Shown in pieces: positions 1-8,371 of a stretch of 64,000 nucleotides of DNA. The DNA comes from Microbacterium terregens (GTDB lineage: Bacteria > Actinomycetota > Actinomycetes > Actinomycetales > Microbacteriaceae), in contig NZ_BAAAWH010000001.1 in assembly GCF_039534975.1 (NCBI RefSeq), positions 930,001 to 994,000 of the forward strand, in the 5' to 3' direction. Made by a program: the position numbers and the translations under genes. The notes below the pieces were generated by a model. It was given only the letters and a program-made list of their open reading frames with translations, was not told where the DNA came from and searched no databases. The first letter of the stretch is position 1, and each line of letters opens with the position of its first letter.

Positions 1-1
1 G

Positions 2-856
2 GCGGCGCTCGTTGCGAATCGCATCGTCCCGGTGCTGCTCACCATCCCCCCGCTCGGGACTCCCGGCACGAACCCCGTGACGTTCTCGCCGTCAGGATCG
101 GCGGTCACACGTACCGCGGCGCATCTGCTCATGCAGACACAGATCAATGACTGGCTGCTCACTTGGGGTCGCGCGAACGGTCTCGTCGCGGTTGACCTGA
201 CAACCGTCCTGACGAATCCCGCCGACGCCACGTACCTCACCAATTACTCGTTCGACGGGGTACACGCAATGCCGATCGGTAAGCGCGCAATCGGGAAGGC
301 GCTCGCGACCGCCCTGGAGCCTTACGTGAAGTCCGCCAAGCCAATTCTGGCAACGTCGAACGTTGACACGTCGATCATCAATGCGAACCCGCTCATGTTA
401 ACGAATAATGGCGTGTTGCCGAGCGGCTTCGCGGCGTCGGGCTCCGGGTCGGTGACGAGTATTGTTGAGCCGGTCAGCGGGTTCCGTGGCGAAGCGCTCC
501 GCGTCTCGGGATGGTCCCGCGCTACGGCCCGCATCATCCAGGGTCCGCTGCTCTCCGCTGTAACCGGCGATCGGGTTTCCCTGTCGTTCCGCTACCGCGC
601 GGTCGGCTTGCAGGCGAGGGGGCTCCGACCAAATATCAGCCTCCGTGGCAACGGTGGCACCTTCTCCTACATCATCCAGCAGTGGGTGGAGGCCGACACC
701 GACGGCGATCACGTCGTCTATATGGAGGGTGTGATAACACAGGCGTCGGTAACTCAGATACGCATCTCGATTGAACCTGGCTCGTCGGGAAACTCTGACC
801 CGGGAGCCGGCGACGAGTTTATTATCGGGGAGTTGACCGTACGGAAACTCACCTGA
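2..856 (+). CDS. SGNH/GDSL-type hydrolase, 3' part only
   Basis: The reading frame is open to the left edge, so the N-terminal half, including the nucleophile block, lies outside the window; a GTG at 32 is only an internal candidate. About 95 residues resemble the end of an SGNH hydrolase: a strand reading LLTIPPLG, then VAVDL, then a DGVH motif near residue 80 that matches the catalytic Asp-x-x-His block. The following roughly 165 residues look like an all-beta, jelly-roll-type accessory domain, perhaps carbohydrate-binding. Such enzymes often remove O-acetyl groups from polysaccharides, which suits the adjacent polymerase gene. It converges with that gene, and the two stop codons overlap by a few bases. 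GC content is visibly lower than in the rest of the window. The substrate cannot be told. Confidence 0.6.
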   Translation, partial: AALVANRIVPVLLTIPPLGTPGTNPVTFSPSGSAVTRTAAHLLMQTQINDWLLTWGRANGLVAVDLTTVLTNPADATYLTNYSFDGVHAMPIGKRAIGKALATALEPYVKSAKPILATSNVDTSIINANPLMLTNNGVLPSGFAASGSGSVTSIVEPVSGFRGEALRVSGWSRATARIIQGPLLSAVTGDRVSLSFRYRAVGLQARGLRPNISLRGNGGTFSYIIQQWVEADTDGDHVVYMEGVITQASVTQIRISIEPGSSGNSDPGAGDEFIIGELTVRKLT

Positions 857-2093
857 TCACGGACGCTGCGGTCAGCGCAGGGAGACGCGTTGCATCAGCC
901 GTTCGAGCCGCTCGCGTCTCCCTGATGGCCCAAGCGCACGCAATACATGCCGCAGCGACCGCGACACCCTTGTTCGTCGACCACGGAGAGAACAGGATGT
1001 CCCAAGCGCTCTGAATCGAAACAAGGATTACGACCGCAGACCAACGACCGCGGACCACGATTGCGGAGTAGGCGAAGAATGCGACCAAGAGTGCGGGGAA
1101 CACTGCGGCGAGGATTCCGCCCTCCACCCACGACGAGAAGAACACTGAGTGCAGGGAAATGAAACCGTCCGAGCGCACCCAGTAGCCGAGGTAGGCGGAC
1201 GGTGAGCCGAGTCCGAGAGACTGTGCTATCTGCGAGCCGTGCGCGATGGTGTCGTCGGTGAGGTTCTGCGCGCTGCCCCACCCGGCGATCGGATTCTCGA
1301 GGATCGCTGCGATCGATAGCGGCGGCTCGGTGCGTCCGCCGAGAAGGAGTGGTCCTTCTGCAGACTGCGCCAATGTGCGAGCGCGCACTGCGTCTCCGAA
1401 GACCCCAGCGGTGACCATCTGGGGCAGAATCCACATCAGCGCGGCGAGCCCGGCGAGGCTCGAAACGACGGCTCGGAAAGCGCCGCCCCGGTTCTGCCCC
1501 TTCACGAGAAGAAGGAGTGCCGCAACGAAACAGATCAAGCCGTGTGAACGGAAGTTGAGGAAGATCCCGAGCGCTCCCACGGCGAATAGCGCGAACGCCG
1601 GCCACGCACGTGCCGTACCACGTAGCGAGAGTGCGTACACCGCCACGATCGTGACTGGGAACGCGATCCCGTACTTCCAAAGCCCCTCGAATGTCCCGCG
1701 TCCCTCGTCGATTCCGATCGTCAGGAAGTAGAGGATCGCGCCGGCCGCGAACCACCCGATGAACTGAGCGGATGACCGAAGCGTGATGAGAGACGAAGGT
1801 AGGGCGGCGAGCATCAGCAGGAATACCGCAAGCTGACCCACCGAACCGGACAACACCGGTGTGCCGTTGGCCAGCGACGCGACGACATGGGCAACGATCG
1901 AAACGACAGCCCAGATACCCAGAATCCTCAGCCACGGCATTCGTCCAGGCGCTCGACGGAGCGGGATCAGAAACGGTGCGATCAGCGCCGAGGCCGGGAT
2001 GCCCATCCCGATTGCCGGTACGTTGCTGAGCACGCCCAGCGCGCGGACAAAGGCGGGGCGCTGATGAACGGACAGCGCAGGCTTGTCGCTCAC
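849..2093 (-). CDS. Wzy/O-antigen ligase-like polysaccharide polymerase
   Basis: A protein of 414 residues with about ten hydrophobic segments and one longer loop in the second half, the layout of the Wzy_C / O-antigen ligase superfamily. These integral membrane enzymes join lipid-linked glycan units on the outer face of the cytoplasmic membrane. The start is placed at GTG 2093, which overlaps the TGA of the small upstream gene by 4 bp (GTGA); the ATG at 2129 would lie inside that gene. It ends beside the convergent SGNH hydrolase. A second polymerase of this kind lies at 37140-38444, so this copy probably belongs to a separate glycan locus whose remainder is left of the window. Family assignment rests on topology rather than a sharp motif. 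Confidence 0.65.
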   Translation of the reverse strand: MSDKPALSVHQRPAFVRALGVLSNVPAIGMGIPASALIAPFLIPLRRAPGRMPWLRILGIWAVVSIVAHVVASLANGTPVLSGSVGQLAVFLLMLAALPSSLITLRSSAQFIGWFAAGAILYFLTIGIDEGRGTFEGLWKYGIAFPVTIVAVYALSLRGTARAWPAFALFAVGALGIFLNFRSHGLICFVAALLLLVKGQNRGGAFRAVVSSLAGLAALMWILPQMVTAGVFGDAVRARTLAQSAEGPLLLGGRTEPPLSIAAILENPIAGWGSAQNLTDDTIAHGSQIAQSLGLGSPSAYLGYWVRSDGFISLHSVFFSSWVEGGILAAVFPALLVAFFAYSAIVVRGRWSAVVILVSIQSAWDILFSPWSTNKGVAVAAACIACAWAIRETRAARTADATRLPALTAASVIR

Positions 2094-2257
2094 TGGTAGG
2101 CCGCTGCGATCATCATGCCGACGACGCATGCTACAACGATGAGCATCGCCGAATAGGCAAAGAGACTGCTTGCCTGCTCATGCTCCTTCGATCCGACTTC
2201 ACGCGCACGTTGAGCCCAGGCCGCGAGGCGGTCGGCGGGGGTGCCGCGTGAAGTCAT
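2090..2257 (-). CDS. Small single-pass membrane protein, 55 residues
   Basis: Reading leftward from ATG 2257 gives a 55-codon frame that ends in TGA overlapping the GTG start of the polymerase by 4 bp. The N-terminal 30 residues are polar and charged (DRLAAWAQRAREVGSKEHEQ); the C-terminal third is a hydrophobic helix (SAMLIVVACVVGMMIAAAYQ), predicting a tail-anchored or single-pass protein. The stop-start overlap is the main evidence that it is translated, since it implies coupling with the polymerase. No clear Shine-Dalgarno sequence precedes the ATG. The family is not recognised; a small subunit or regulator of the polymerase is a guess. Confidence 0.5.
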   Translation of the reverse strand: MTSRGTPADRLAAWAQRAREVGSKEHEQASSLFAYSAMLIVVACVVGMMIAAAYQ

Positions 2258-2454
2258 ACCCACGATCGTATCGCGACGCTCGTCGCACCCTCGAACGGCT
2301 CCTATAGACGACAGATTGTTGCATCTTCACGAAGTCAGACGATGCCTGGGTGCGGCGACCCGACCGTCGCTACTTGGCGGCTCGGCGCCGTACTTGTCGC
2401 GCATGCCTCGCTCAACCCCATCGGGGTTGTGCTGCCGCTGGTGTGAGCCGTGTG

Positions 2455-2604
2455 TCAGCGCGACGTGTTGATGATGCTGAAAGCGGCGGTGACTACCAGC
2501 ACCGCGAGGGTCACGAGCAACCTCCACACAGGTACGCCGCCCACCTCGCGCTGCCACCATCGCGGCCTAACGTCGGTCGATCGTCGGCGACGTCGGCTGC
2601 TCAT
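2455..2604 (-). CDS. Possible small basic membrane peptide, 49 residues
   Basis: A frame from ATG 2604 to TGA 2455 encodes an Arg-rich N-terminus followed by a hydrophobic segment (WRLLVTLAVLVVTAAFSII) and a short tail. This positive-inside single-pass pattern is uncommon in chance frames, and it lies in the same orientation as the two genes downstream (2257 and 2093). There is no recognisable ribosome binding site and no homologue is known to me, so it may still be chance coding. Confidence 0.25.
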   Translation of the reverse strand: MSSRRRRRSTDVRPRWWQREVGGVPVWRLLVTLAVLVVTAAFSIINTSR

Positions 2605-3265
2605 CGGGCTGCCCAGGAATCGCGATCTCGAACACTGCCCAGAACGGAGATTCGTGAGACTGACGGTCTGCAATGAACCCAAATGACGAGCCGCAATGGT
2701 GCGGTGCAAAACGACGGCAGGGGGTTCGGGCGGCCTTTCCCTGAACGTGGATAGTACGCACCCGTAGAAACCCCCGATGAGGGGGCAGGCACCGTGCTCC
2801 TAGGGTCAGCCTTAGCCTGAACTCGCGCACGAGACCGCTGCCCCTCGGCGGTCGGCCGATCACCGGTGACGGTCAGGTGCCGTCGGAACTCGCCCAGCCC
2901 CCCAAGCAGGCGTGCCCGGCGGCGCCGCCGCGCCTTCGTGTGCATCGTGTATCGGAAATTGCGCCCGATGACAAGGCCCCCAGGGTGTGTCGGCGGTGCC
3001 CCGTATGGTCGTTCATGCCCAGTCCGAACCGCGGGGATGCCGTCCTCCAAGACGGCTCATGCGGGGAGCGGTCCGGGTAGGTGCCGTCGGACGCTGCCTT
3101 AAATCCCCATGGGCACGTCCGTCGGCACCGGCAACTCGTTCTCTTTGTTGGATTGAGTTGCGTGTGCTGGTGGGGCGGTTCCTCCACAGCATCCGTCGCC
3201 GTGGTGTTGTGCACAAGGCCTCGGAACATACCTCGGAATGTCGGGGGCCGCTGTCACTATGGACT
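2605..3265. other. Intergenic stretch without a supported gene
   Basis: About 660 bases between divergent transcription units. All frames look like chance coding: Arg-rich, Cys-rich, with no hydrophobic or motif pattern. A 13-base direct repeat AGGTGCCGTCGGA occurs near 2876 and 3080, and a CCTCGGAA repeat lies near 3220-3235, just ahead of the HNH gene. No tRNA, terminator or mobile-element end is seen. Confidence 0.5.
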
Positions 3266-4738
3266 ATGGCTTTCTTGTCCGAGCTGCAGGGTCACCTCGA
3301 CTCGCTTGGTGCGCACGTCGGGCGCGACTTCGAGCTGGACGAGCTGCCCGGGTTGCTGCGTTGCGTGGACAGCGAGGCGGCCTTGTCGTTTCTGTCGACG
3401 GCTGCCGCGGTGCACAACGGCGTGGAGAACCTGATGGCAGTCGGCGCGGGAGTCCTCGCCGAGCGATCGACCCGCGATCAGGGTCATTCCGGCGTCGCGG
3501 CTGTGCACGGCCACAGCACTCCGGTCGCGTTGATCCAGTCGATCACCGGGGGGACGAAGGCGGATGCCGCGCGCGCGGTCCGGGTCGGCCAGGCGCTGCT
3601 GGACGGTGAGCCGCCGGTCTCGTCCGAGGCTGATACGACCGAGGCTTTGCCGGTCGCGGTGCCGTGGCACCAGCCGCTGCGGGCGGCGATGCTGGGCGGG
3701 CGCATCACGCCGGCGCAGCACGATGCGATTCGCCGGGGACTGGGGGAGCCGCAGGTGAGTGCTGGCCGGGTTTCGGATGATGCGGCGCGCGAGGTGTGGG
3801 CGTGCGCGGCCGAGCAGCTGCTCGCGGAGATCGACGGGATGCCGGTAGAAGAGCTGCTGCGGCGCGCTCGCCAGGTGCGGGATGCGTTGGATCCGGTCGG
3901 CGCGGAGGAGCGCTTCCAGCGGCGATACGACGGGCGGTCGTTCCGCCGGTGGACCGACGAAGACGGCGTGCGTCGCGGCAGCATCGCGTTCGATGACGAA
4001 GGTGCGGCGTGGGTGGACGCGATGATCGACGCCGCCCTGCGGCCCCGTCGAGGCGGTCCGCGGTTCGTCGACTCGGATGCCGCGGCCGCCGCCGATGCCC
4101 TGCTGAAGGATCCGCGGACGAACGACCAGATCGCGTACGACCTGATGCTGGACGTGTGGCGGGCAGGATCCCTCGCATCGGCGAGCGACGTCTTCGGGGC
4201 GCGGCAGCCGGGCGTTCGCATGGTCGTCGTCAAAGACGCGATCGGCCCGCGCGATGCATTCGGTCGAATGGTCGCGACCGGGCATTTCGAAGACGGCGGC
4301 GACGCGATCCCGGGTTCGGTTATCGATCGCACGCTCTGCACCCTCGGCGCGCAGGAAATCGTCGTGGACCGAGCGGGGAATCCGCTCAAACTCGGGCGCG
4401 AACAGCGCCTTTATTCTGCGCGGCAACGGATCGCATTGGCCGTTCGCGACGGCGGATGCATGTTCCCCGGATGCTGCGTTCCCGCGTCGTATTGCGAAGC
4501 GCACCATTGCGATCACTGGGAGGAGCATGAGGGTCGCACCGACGTGGATCGCGGCATCCTGCTCTGTCGTTTTCATCACATGCTGCTTCATAACAACGGG
4601 TGGCGGATCACGCGCGAGAAACTCGGGCCGTTCATGCTGCATCCGCCGCCGGGGCGGGGTGATCCGGTCGCGCTGAAGACGAAGTCGGCGATCGCGTGGG
4701 CGTGGGATCCGCCACCACCGCTCGAGCGACGCGGGTGA
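3266..4738 (+). CDS. DUF222 domain-containing HNH endonuclease
   Basis: A protein of 490 residues from ATG 3266; the frame stays open upstream but the extra sequence has no family character. The long helical N-terminal and central part is the DUF222 (13E12 repeat) region that actinobacterial members carry. The C-terminal HNH nuclease module spans about residues 398-450, with the Cys pair of CMFPGC, the AHHCDHW segment holding the metal-binding and general-base His residues, and a closing CRFHH...HNNGW. Such genes are multicopy in Microbacteriaceae and mycobacteria, often near mobile sequences, but their cellular role is not established. It stands alone, with a divergent gap upstream and a convergent secreted-protein gene downstream. 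Family is certain; function beyond metal-dependent DNA cleavage is not. Confidence 0.85.
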   Translation: MAFLSELQGHLDSLGAHVGRDFELDELPGLLRCVDSEAALSFLSTAAAVHNGVENLMAVGAGVLAERSTRDQGHSGVAAVHGHSTPVALIQSITGGTKADAARAVRVGQALLDGEPPVSSEADTTEALPVAVPWHQPLRAAMLGGRITPAQHDAIRRGLGEPQVSAGRVSDDAAREVWACAAEQLLAEIDGMPVEELLRRARQVRDALDPVGAEERFQRRYDGRSFRRWTDEDGVRRGSIAFDDEGAAWVDAMIDAALRPRRGGPRFVDSDAAAAADALLKDPRTNDQIAYDLMLDVWRAGSLASASDVFGARQPGVRMVVVKDAIGPRDAFGRMVATGHFEDGGDAIPGSVIDRTLCTLGAQEIVVDRAGNPLKLGREQRLYSARQRIALAVRDGGCMFPGCCVPASYCEAHHCDHWEEHEGRTDVDRGILLCRFHHMLLHNNGWRITREKLGPFMLHPPPGRGDPVALKTKSAIAWAWDPPPPLERRG

Positions 4739-4755
4739 CGCGCGGCGTGAGCGGG

Positions 4756-6711
4756 CTACTTGACCTTCACCTTCACATCGCCACTCGACGTGGCACCGAC
4801 CGCATTCGCGAACACGACCTTGTACGTGTAGTTCCCCTTCGACCGCACCAGGGGCAGCGAGACCGTCTGCGCGTTCGGAGTATTCGCCGTCAACGCCATC
4901 GGCGCCCCCAGCGGCACACCGTTCTGGTAGAACTGCGCGCTGGTGGCATTGGTTCCGCTCGACATGGTCGCCGTCAGCGTGAACGCCCCGTTCTTCGGCG
5001 ACGTCGCCTTCAGCATGACCTTGCCCGGATTGGCATCCTTCACCTTCACCGTGTGCGCAGCCGTCTTCGTCACCCCGGTCGAGTTCTCCAGCTCCGCGGT
5101 GTACTTGTACGTCCCGTTCGCCTTGCCCGAGATCGCGAACACCGCACGCTGCGGATTCGGAGTGCTGCGCGTCAACTCCTGCTCAGCCACCACGACGCCG
5201 TTTTCGAGCAGCCGCACGATGCGCGCGTTCTCGCCCCGTTTGATGTCCATCGTGACGTTGTAGGTGCCGTCCTGCAGGCGCGGGCTGTTGTCATCGCTCA
5301 TCACACCCTTTGCCGGCTTGACCGTCGACCCGTCGTGCAACGGGTACCCCAGCGTGAACGGAGAGAAGCTGCTCGTCACCCCGCACACCCGGCCCGCCTC
5401 GCGGCTCGTGGTGATGTTCGTCCACGTGTAGCCACCCTCGACCGGCTCGTGGTGGTACAGATACGGCGGACCGCCGGGCAGATTCGCGGTGTTGTACGTG
5501 ATGCACACCGTCACCGGCCCGCCCGGCTCGGCAGTGGTATCCAGGTGGTAATACAGCGGCGGGTTCGTCGCCAGCGTGAACTCGTTCGGCGCCGGGCCGG
5601 TCGTACTCACGGCTGCCGTCGTGGTGCCCGCCTCGGTTCCCTCGGGGAACGTGAACGTCAGGTTCGTGGCCCCCACCGCGACGGTGGACTCGGACGCGCC
5701 TTCGGGTGTTCCGACGGATGCCGAGGCCGCTGGCGCCGTCACCTGGAAGTACTCGTAACTTCCCGCCGGCCAGTAGTACTCACCCGGAACCCCCGCCACC
5801 AGCTGGTACTGGCTGTTCAGGGCCGTATCCGCCGGGATCACGAAGGTCGTGTTCAAGGTTCCGTCGGCAGCGACGGTCCCGGTGCCGACGGGAACAGCAT
5901 CCGCCGGCAGAACCCCGCCCATCAGGAAGAAGAAGAAATAGTCCATGTTCGGCGCGAGCCACAGCTCCAACTGCTCACCCGCGGTCAAGCCGCTCGCCGT
6001 CACCGTCGCCGACACCCCCGGAAACAGCTCCGCTCCATCGGCGCCGGCGACCGAGATCTCCTGCCCGATGCCGAACACCGTGTGCTCGTTGCCCTCGTCG
6101 AACCGCACCGGCACGAAGCGACCAGGCGCCGTGTACCGGCCGATCTCGGTCTCGACCGTCGGGTCGGCGGCGGGCGTGCACACCTGCGGGCCCTCCGGAT
6201 CCTCGGGATCTTCGGGCACGCAGACATCCGGCGCCGGAGTCAGCTCGTAGATCACGGCCGTGCGGCCGGAGTACTCGGGGACACCGCTGTCGCCGACCAG
6301 GTACGCCGTCTCGCCGGCCGGGACCGTCAGACGGAAATAGTCCGTGAGCCCGTTGGAGGCCTCTTCTTCGAGCACGCCCCACGTCGCGGGCTCCCACAGC
6401 GGTTCGATCACGCCCTGGGTGGAGGTGTCCGTCCCGAACCCGATGACGACCGGCTCGGCGGAGGCGTTGGTCACGCCGTAGTTCGCCAGCGGCGTCGGAC
6501 CGGACGGCTCACCCGAATCCACGAACGGGTCACCGGACCCGTGTTCGATGTGCACGGTCAGATCCCCGACGGATGCCGGGTAACCCGCCACCGGTGTCCA
6601 CACAACCGGCGGCGGGTCATCCGCCACGGCAGGGGTAGCCGCCCCACCGATGACGACGAGCACGAGAGCAGCCAGTGCGGCCCCCGCCGCACGCATGCGA
6701 GGAACAGCCAT
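4756..6711 (-). CDS. Secreted protein with C-terminal Ig-like repeats
   Basis: A protein of 651 residues starting at ATG 6711, which follows a G-rich ribosome binding site and opens a classical signal peptide (MAVPRMRAAG, a hydrophobic core, then a cleavage site near AVADD). The body is beta-rich and low in Cys. The last roughly 190 residues hold two related Ig-like modules (about 458-555 and 555-651), each with an NGV strand, a TPN turn and a YKYTAE/YTYKVV strand, like the Ig domains attached to secreted actinobacterial glycosidases. No catalytic domain or wall-sorting signal is visible. Probably an extracellular binding protein; the ligand is unknown. The longer frame to 6852 lacks the signal peptide at its start and was rejected. 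Confidence 0.7.
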   Translation of the reverse strand: MAVPRMRAAGAALAALVLVVIGGAATPAVADDPPPVVWTPVAGYPASVGDLTVHIEHGSGDPFVDSGEPSGPTPLANYGVTNASAEPVVIGFGTDTSTQGVIEPLWEPATWGVLEEEASNGLTDYFRLTVPAGETAYLVGDSGVPEYSGRTAVIYELTPAPDVCVPEDPEDPEGPQVCTPAADPTVETEIGRYTAPGRFVPVRFDEGNEHTVFGIGQEISVAGADGAELFPGVSATVTASGLTAGEQLELWLAPNMDYFFFFLMGGVLPADAVPVGTGTVAADGTLNTTFVIPADTALNSQYQLVAGVPGEYYWPAGSYEYFQVTAPAASASVGTPEGASESTVAVGATNLTFTFPEGTEAGTTTAAVSTTGPAPNEFTLATNPPLYYHLDTTAEPGGPVTVCITYNTANLPGGPPYLYHHEPVEGGYTWTNITTSREAGRVCGVTSSFSPFTLGYPLHDGSTVKPAKGVMSDDNSPRLQDGTYNVTMDIKRGENARIVRLLENGVVVAEQELTRSTPNPQRAVFAISGKANGTYKYTAELENSTGVTKTAAHTVKVKDANPGKVMLKATSPKNGAFTLTATMSSGTNATSAQFYQNGVPLGAPMALTANTPNAQTVSLPLVRSKGNYTYKVVFANAVGATSSGDVKVKVK

Positions 6712-6895
6712 GGAACGCCCCCCAGCCTTCCGGTGCACCCCCGCGCACCGGCACCCCCGCAGTGGCTCCAGTGCCACCGTCGAGCACAGCGTGGACCTCA
6801 CGCGCTCAGGTGTCAAGAGGCGAAATTCTTGGCGGGTGTTCGGCCGCGGCATCCGGGCTTACGTGATGGTCTTTACGACCCCCGAGAACGGTCCG

Positions 6896-7075
6896 TCAGG
6901 ACAGGCGCGCGGAAGCCCAGCCGTCGAGCTCGGCCTCGCGCTCGGCATCGCGGCGCAGCATGGTCGACACACGCATCATCGACACGGCGATCGCGAAGGC
7001 GATCAGGACTCCGAGCACAGCAGGTATCACGAGTACGCCTAACCCACATGTCTGGCGAGGACTCTTCGAATCCAT
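6896..7075 (-). CDS. Small membrane protein, 59 residues
   Basis: From ATG 7075 (a second ATG sits at 7078) the frame encodes a short polar start, a hydrophobic stretch of about 22 residues (LGVLVIPAVLGVLIAFAIAV) and a charged C-terminal tail with RRDAEREAELD. One transmembrane helix with an acidic/basic tail is expected. A GAGAG sequence lies upstream. It reads away from rplM and toward the secreted Ig-repeat gene, about 180 bases before the start of that gene. Not recognised; the composition looks coding rather than random. Confidence 0.45.
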   Translation of the reverse strand: MDSKSPRQTCGLGVLVIPAVLGVLIAFAIAVSMMRVSTMLRRDAEREAELDGWASARLS

Positions 7076-7202
7076 CATCGATGCCTGGATCTCTCGTCTT
7101 CCCGCGGACGCGGTGGTACCCGCGTCATCGCGAGACCGTGCTGCGAGACTAGCGGCATCCGCACCCTGCCGGGGCGAAGCCGCTCGCGATCTGACCGCGT
7201 GT

Positions 7203-7231
7203 TTGGCCGCGGCATCCCGATGCCGTAGAAT
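7203..7231 (+). promoter_or_regulatory. Probable promoter of rplM-rpsI
   Basis: TTGGCC at 7203-7208 and TAGAAT at 7226-7231 are separated by exactly 17 bases, a good match to a housekeeping sigma promoter in actinobacteria. It points at rplM, leaving a 5' leader of about 160 bases to the GTG at 7398. That leader (7238-7397) may hold an autoregulatory structure, but none was confirmed by eye. Confidence 0.6.
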
Positions 7232-7397
7232 CGATCCTTGGTGCCTGTGCCCTGCTGGCCTCGCACCGCGAACGTGAGCCCTCCACTGGTGCGTTTGGTC
7301 CGGCCCCCTCGACAAAAGCTCGGGGACCGGGATGGCCAAACCCCCCGGAGCGGGATTCACGAACATCTCCGTTCGAATCAATGAAAGCAGCACTATT

Positions 7398-7844
7398 GTG
7401 ACGCGCACGTACACCCCCAAGGCTGGCGAAGCTCAGCGTGAGTGGCTGGTCATCGACGCCACCGACGTCGTTCTCGGCCGGCTGGCAAGCCACGCGGCAG
7501 CACTGCTCCGCGGCAAGCACAAGGCGACCTTCGCCCCCCACATGGACATGGGCGACTTCGTCATCATCATCAACGCCGGCCAGGTCGCGCTGACGGGGCA
7601 GAAGCTCCAGAAGAAGAAGGCCTACCGTCACTCGGGTTACCCGGGTGGTCTGAAGTCGGTCACGTACGAAGAGCTCCTCGCCAAGAACCCCGAGCGGGCC
7701 GTCGAGAAGGCCGTCCGCGGCATGCTCCCGAAGAACAGCCTGGGTGCGCAGCAGCTCTCCAAGCTCAAGGTCTACCGCGGCGCCGAGCACCCCCACGGTG
7801 CCCAGCAGCCCAAGACCTTCACCCTCGACCAGGTCGCCCAGTAA
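7398..7844 (+). CDS. rplM: 50S ribosomal protein L13
   Basis: A protein of 148 residues, the usual length of bacterial L13, which binds 23S rRNA early in large-subunit assembly. The start is GTG 7398, giving the conserved opening [15 protein letters not shown]; the frame runs back to 7332, but the extra 22 residues are not family-like. Characteristic blocks are [34 protein letters not shown] and KLKVYRG. rpsI follows 30 bases later, the standard rplM-rpsI operon. Expression is expected from the promoter at 7203-7231. Confidence 0.96.
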   Translation: MTRTYTPKAGEAQREWLVIDATDVVLGRLASHAAALLRGKHKATFAPHMDMGDFVIIINAGQVALTGQKLQKKKAYRHSGYPGGLKSVTYEELLAKNPERAVEKAVRGMLPKNSLGAQQLSKLKVYRGAEHPHGAQQPKTFTLDQVAQ

Positions 7845-7874
7845 GCGCCTCCCAGACTGACTAAGGACATACTC

Positions 7875-8354
7875 GTGGCGAATCTCGAAGAATCCACCGA
7901 AAGCAACTTCTCGACCGAGACCCCGGCCGACCAGACCGTCGAGGTCGTAGAGCGCCCCGTGCTCAGCGTCCCCGGCGCAGCGGTCGGACGACGCAAGCAG
8001 GCCATCGCCCGCGTGCGACTGATCCCCGGCTCGGGCACCATCACCGTCAACGGCCGCAAGTTCGAGGACTACTTCCCGAACAAGCTCCACCAGCAGCTGA
8101 TCACCGACCCGTTCACGGTTCTCAACCTCACCGGAGCGTACGACGTCATCGCGCGCATCTCGGGTGGCGGCGACTCGGGCCAGGCCGGCGCACTGCGCCT
8201 GGGCATCGCCCGTTCGCTCAACCAGATCGACGAGGAGAACAACCGCCCGACCCTGAAGAAGGCCGGCTTCCTCTCGCGTGACGCCCGCGTCATCGAGCGC
8301 AAGAAGGCCGGTCTCAAGAAGGCCCGCAAGGCTCCTCAGTACTCGAAGCGCTGA
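7875..8354 (+). CDS. rpsI: 30S ribosomal protein S9
   Basis: A protein of 159 residues starting at GTG 7875 behind an AAGGA ribosome binding site at 7863-7867. The first roughly 30 residues are a non-conserved acidic extension common in actinobacterial S9. The conserved part begins with [13 protein letters not shown], continues through the [21 protein letters not shown] block, and ends in the basic tail [12 protein letters not shown], whose C-terminal Lys-Arg reaches the ribosomal P site. It is co-transcribed with rplM, and glmM begins 17 bases after its stop, so the three are probably one unit. Confidence 0.96.
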   Translation: MANLEESTESNFSTETPADQTVEVVERPVLSVPGAAVGRRKQAIARVRLIPGSGTITVNGRKFEDYFPNKLHQQLITDPFTVLNLTGAYDVIARISGGGDSGQAGALRLGIARSLNQIDEENNRPTLKKAGFLSRDARVIERKKAGLKKARKAPQYSKR

Positions 8355-8371
8355 TCGGTCCCCCGTTCCGC

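Noticed and set aside
4696..7152. 818-residue plus-strand frame opposite the secreted Ig-repeat gene
   Set aside because: Arg/His-rich shadow; the minus-strand frame has a signal peptide and repeated domains.
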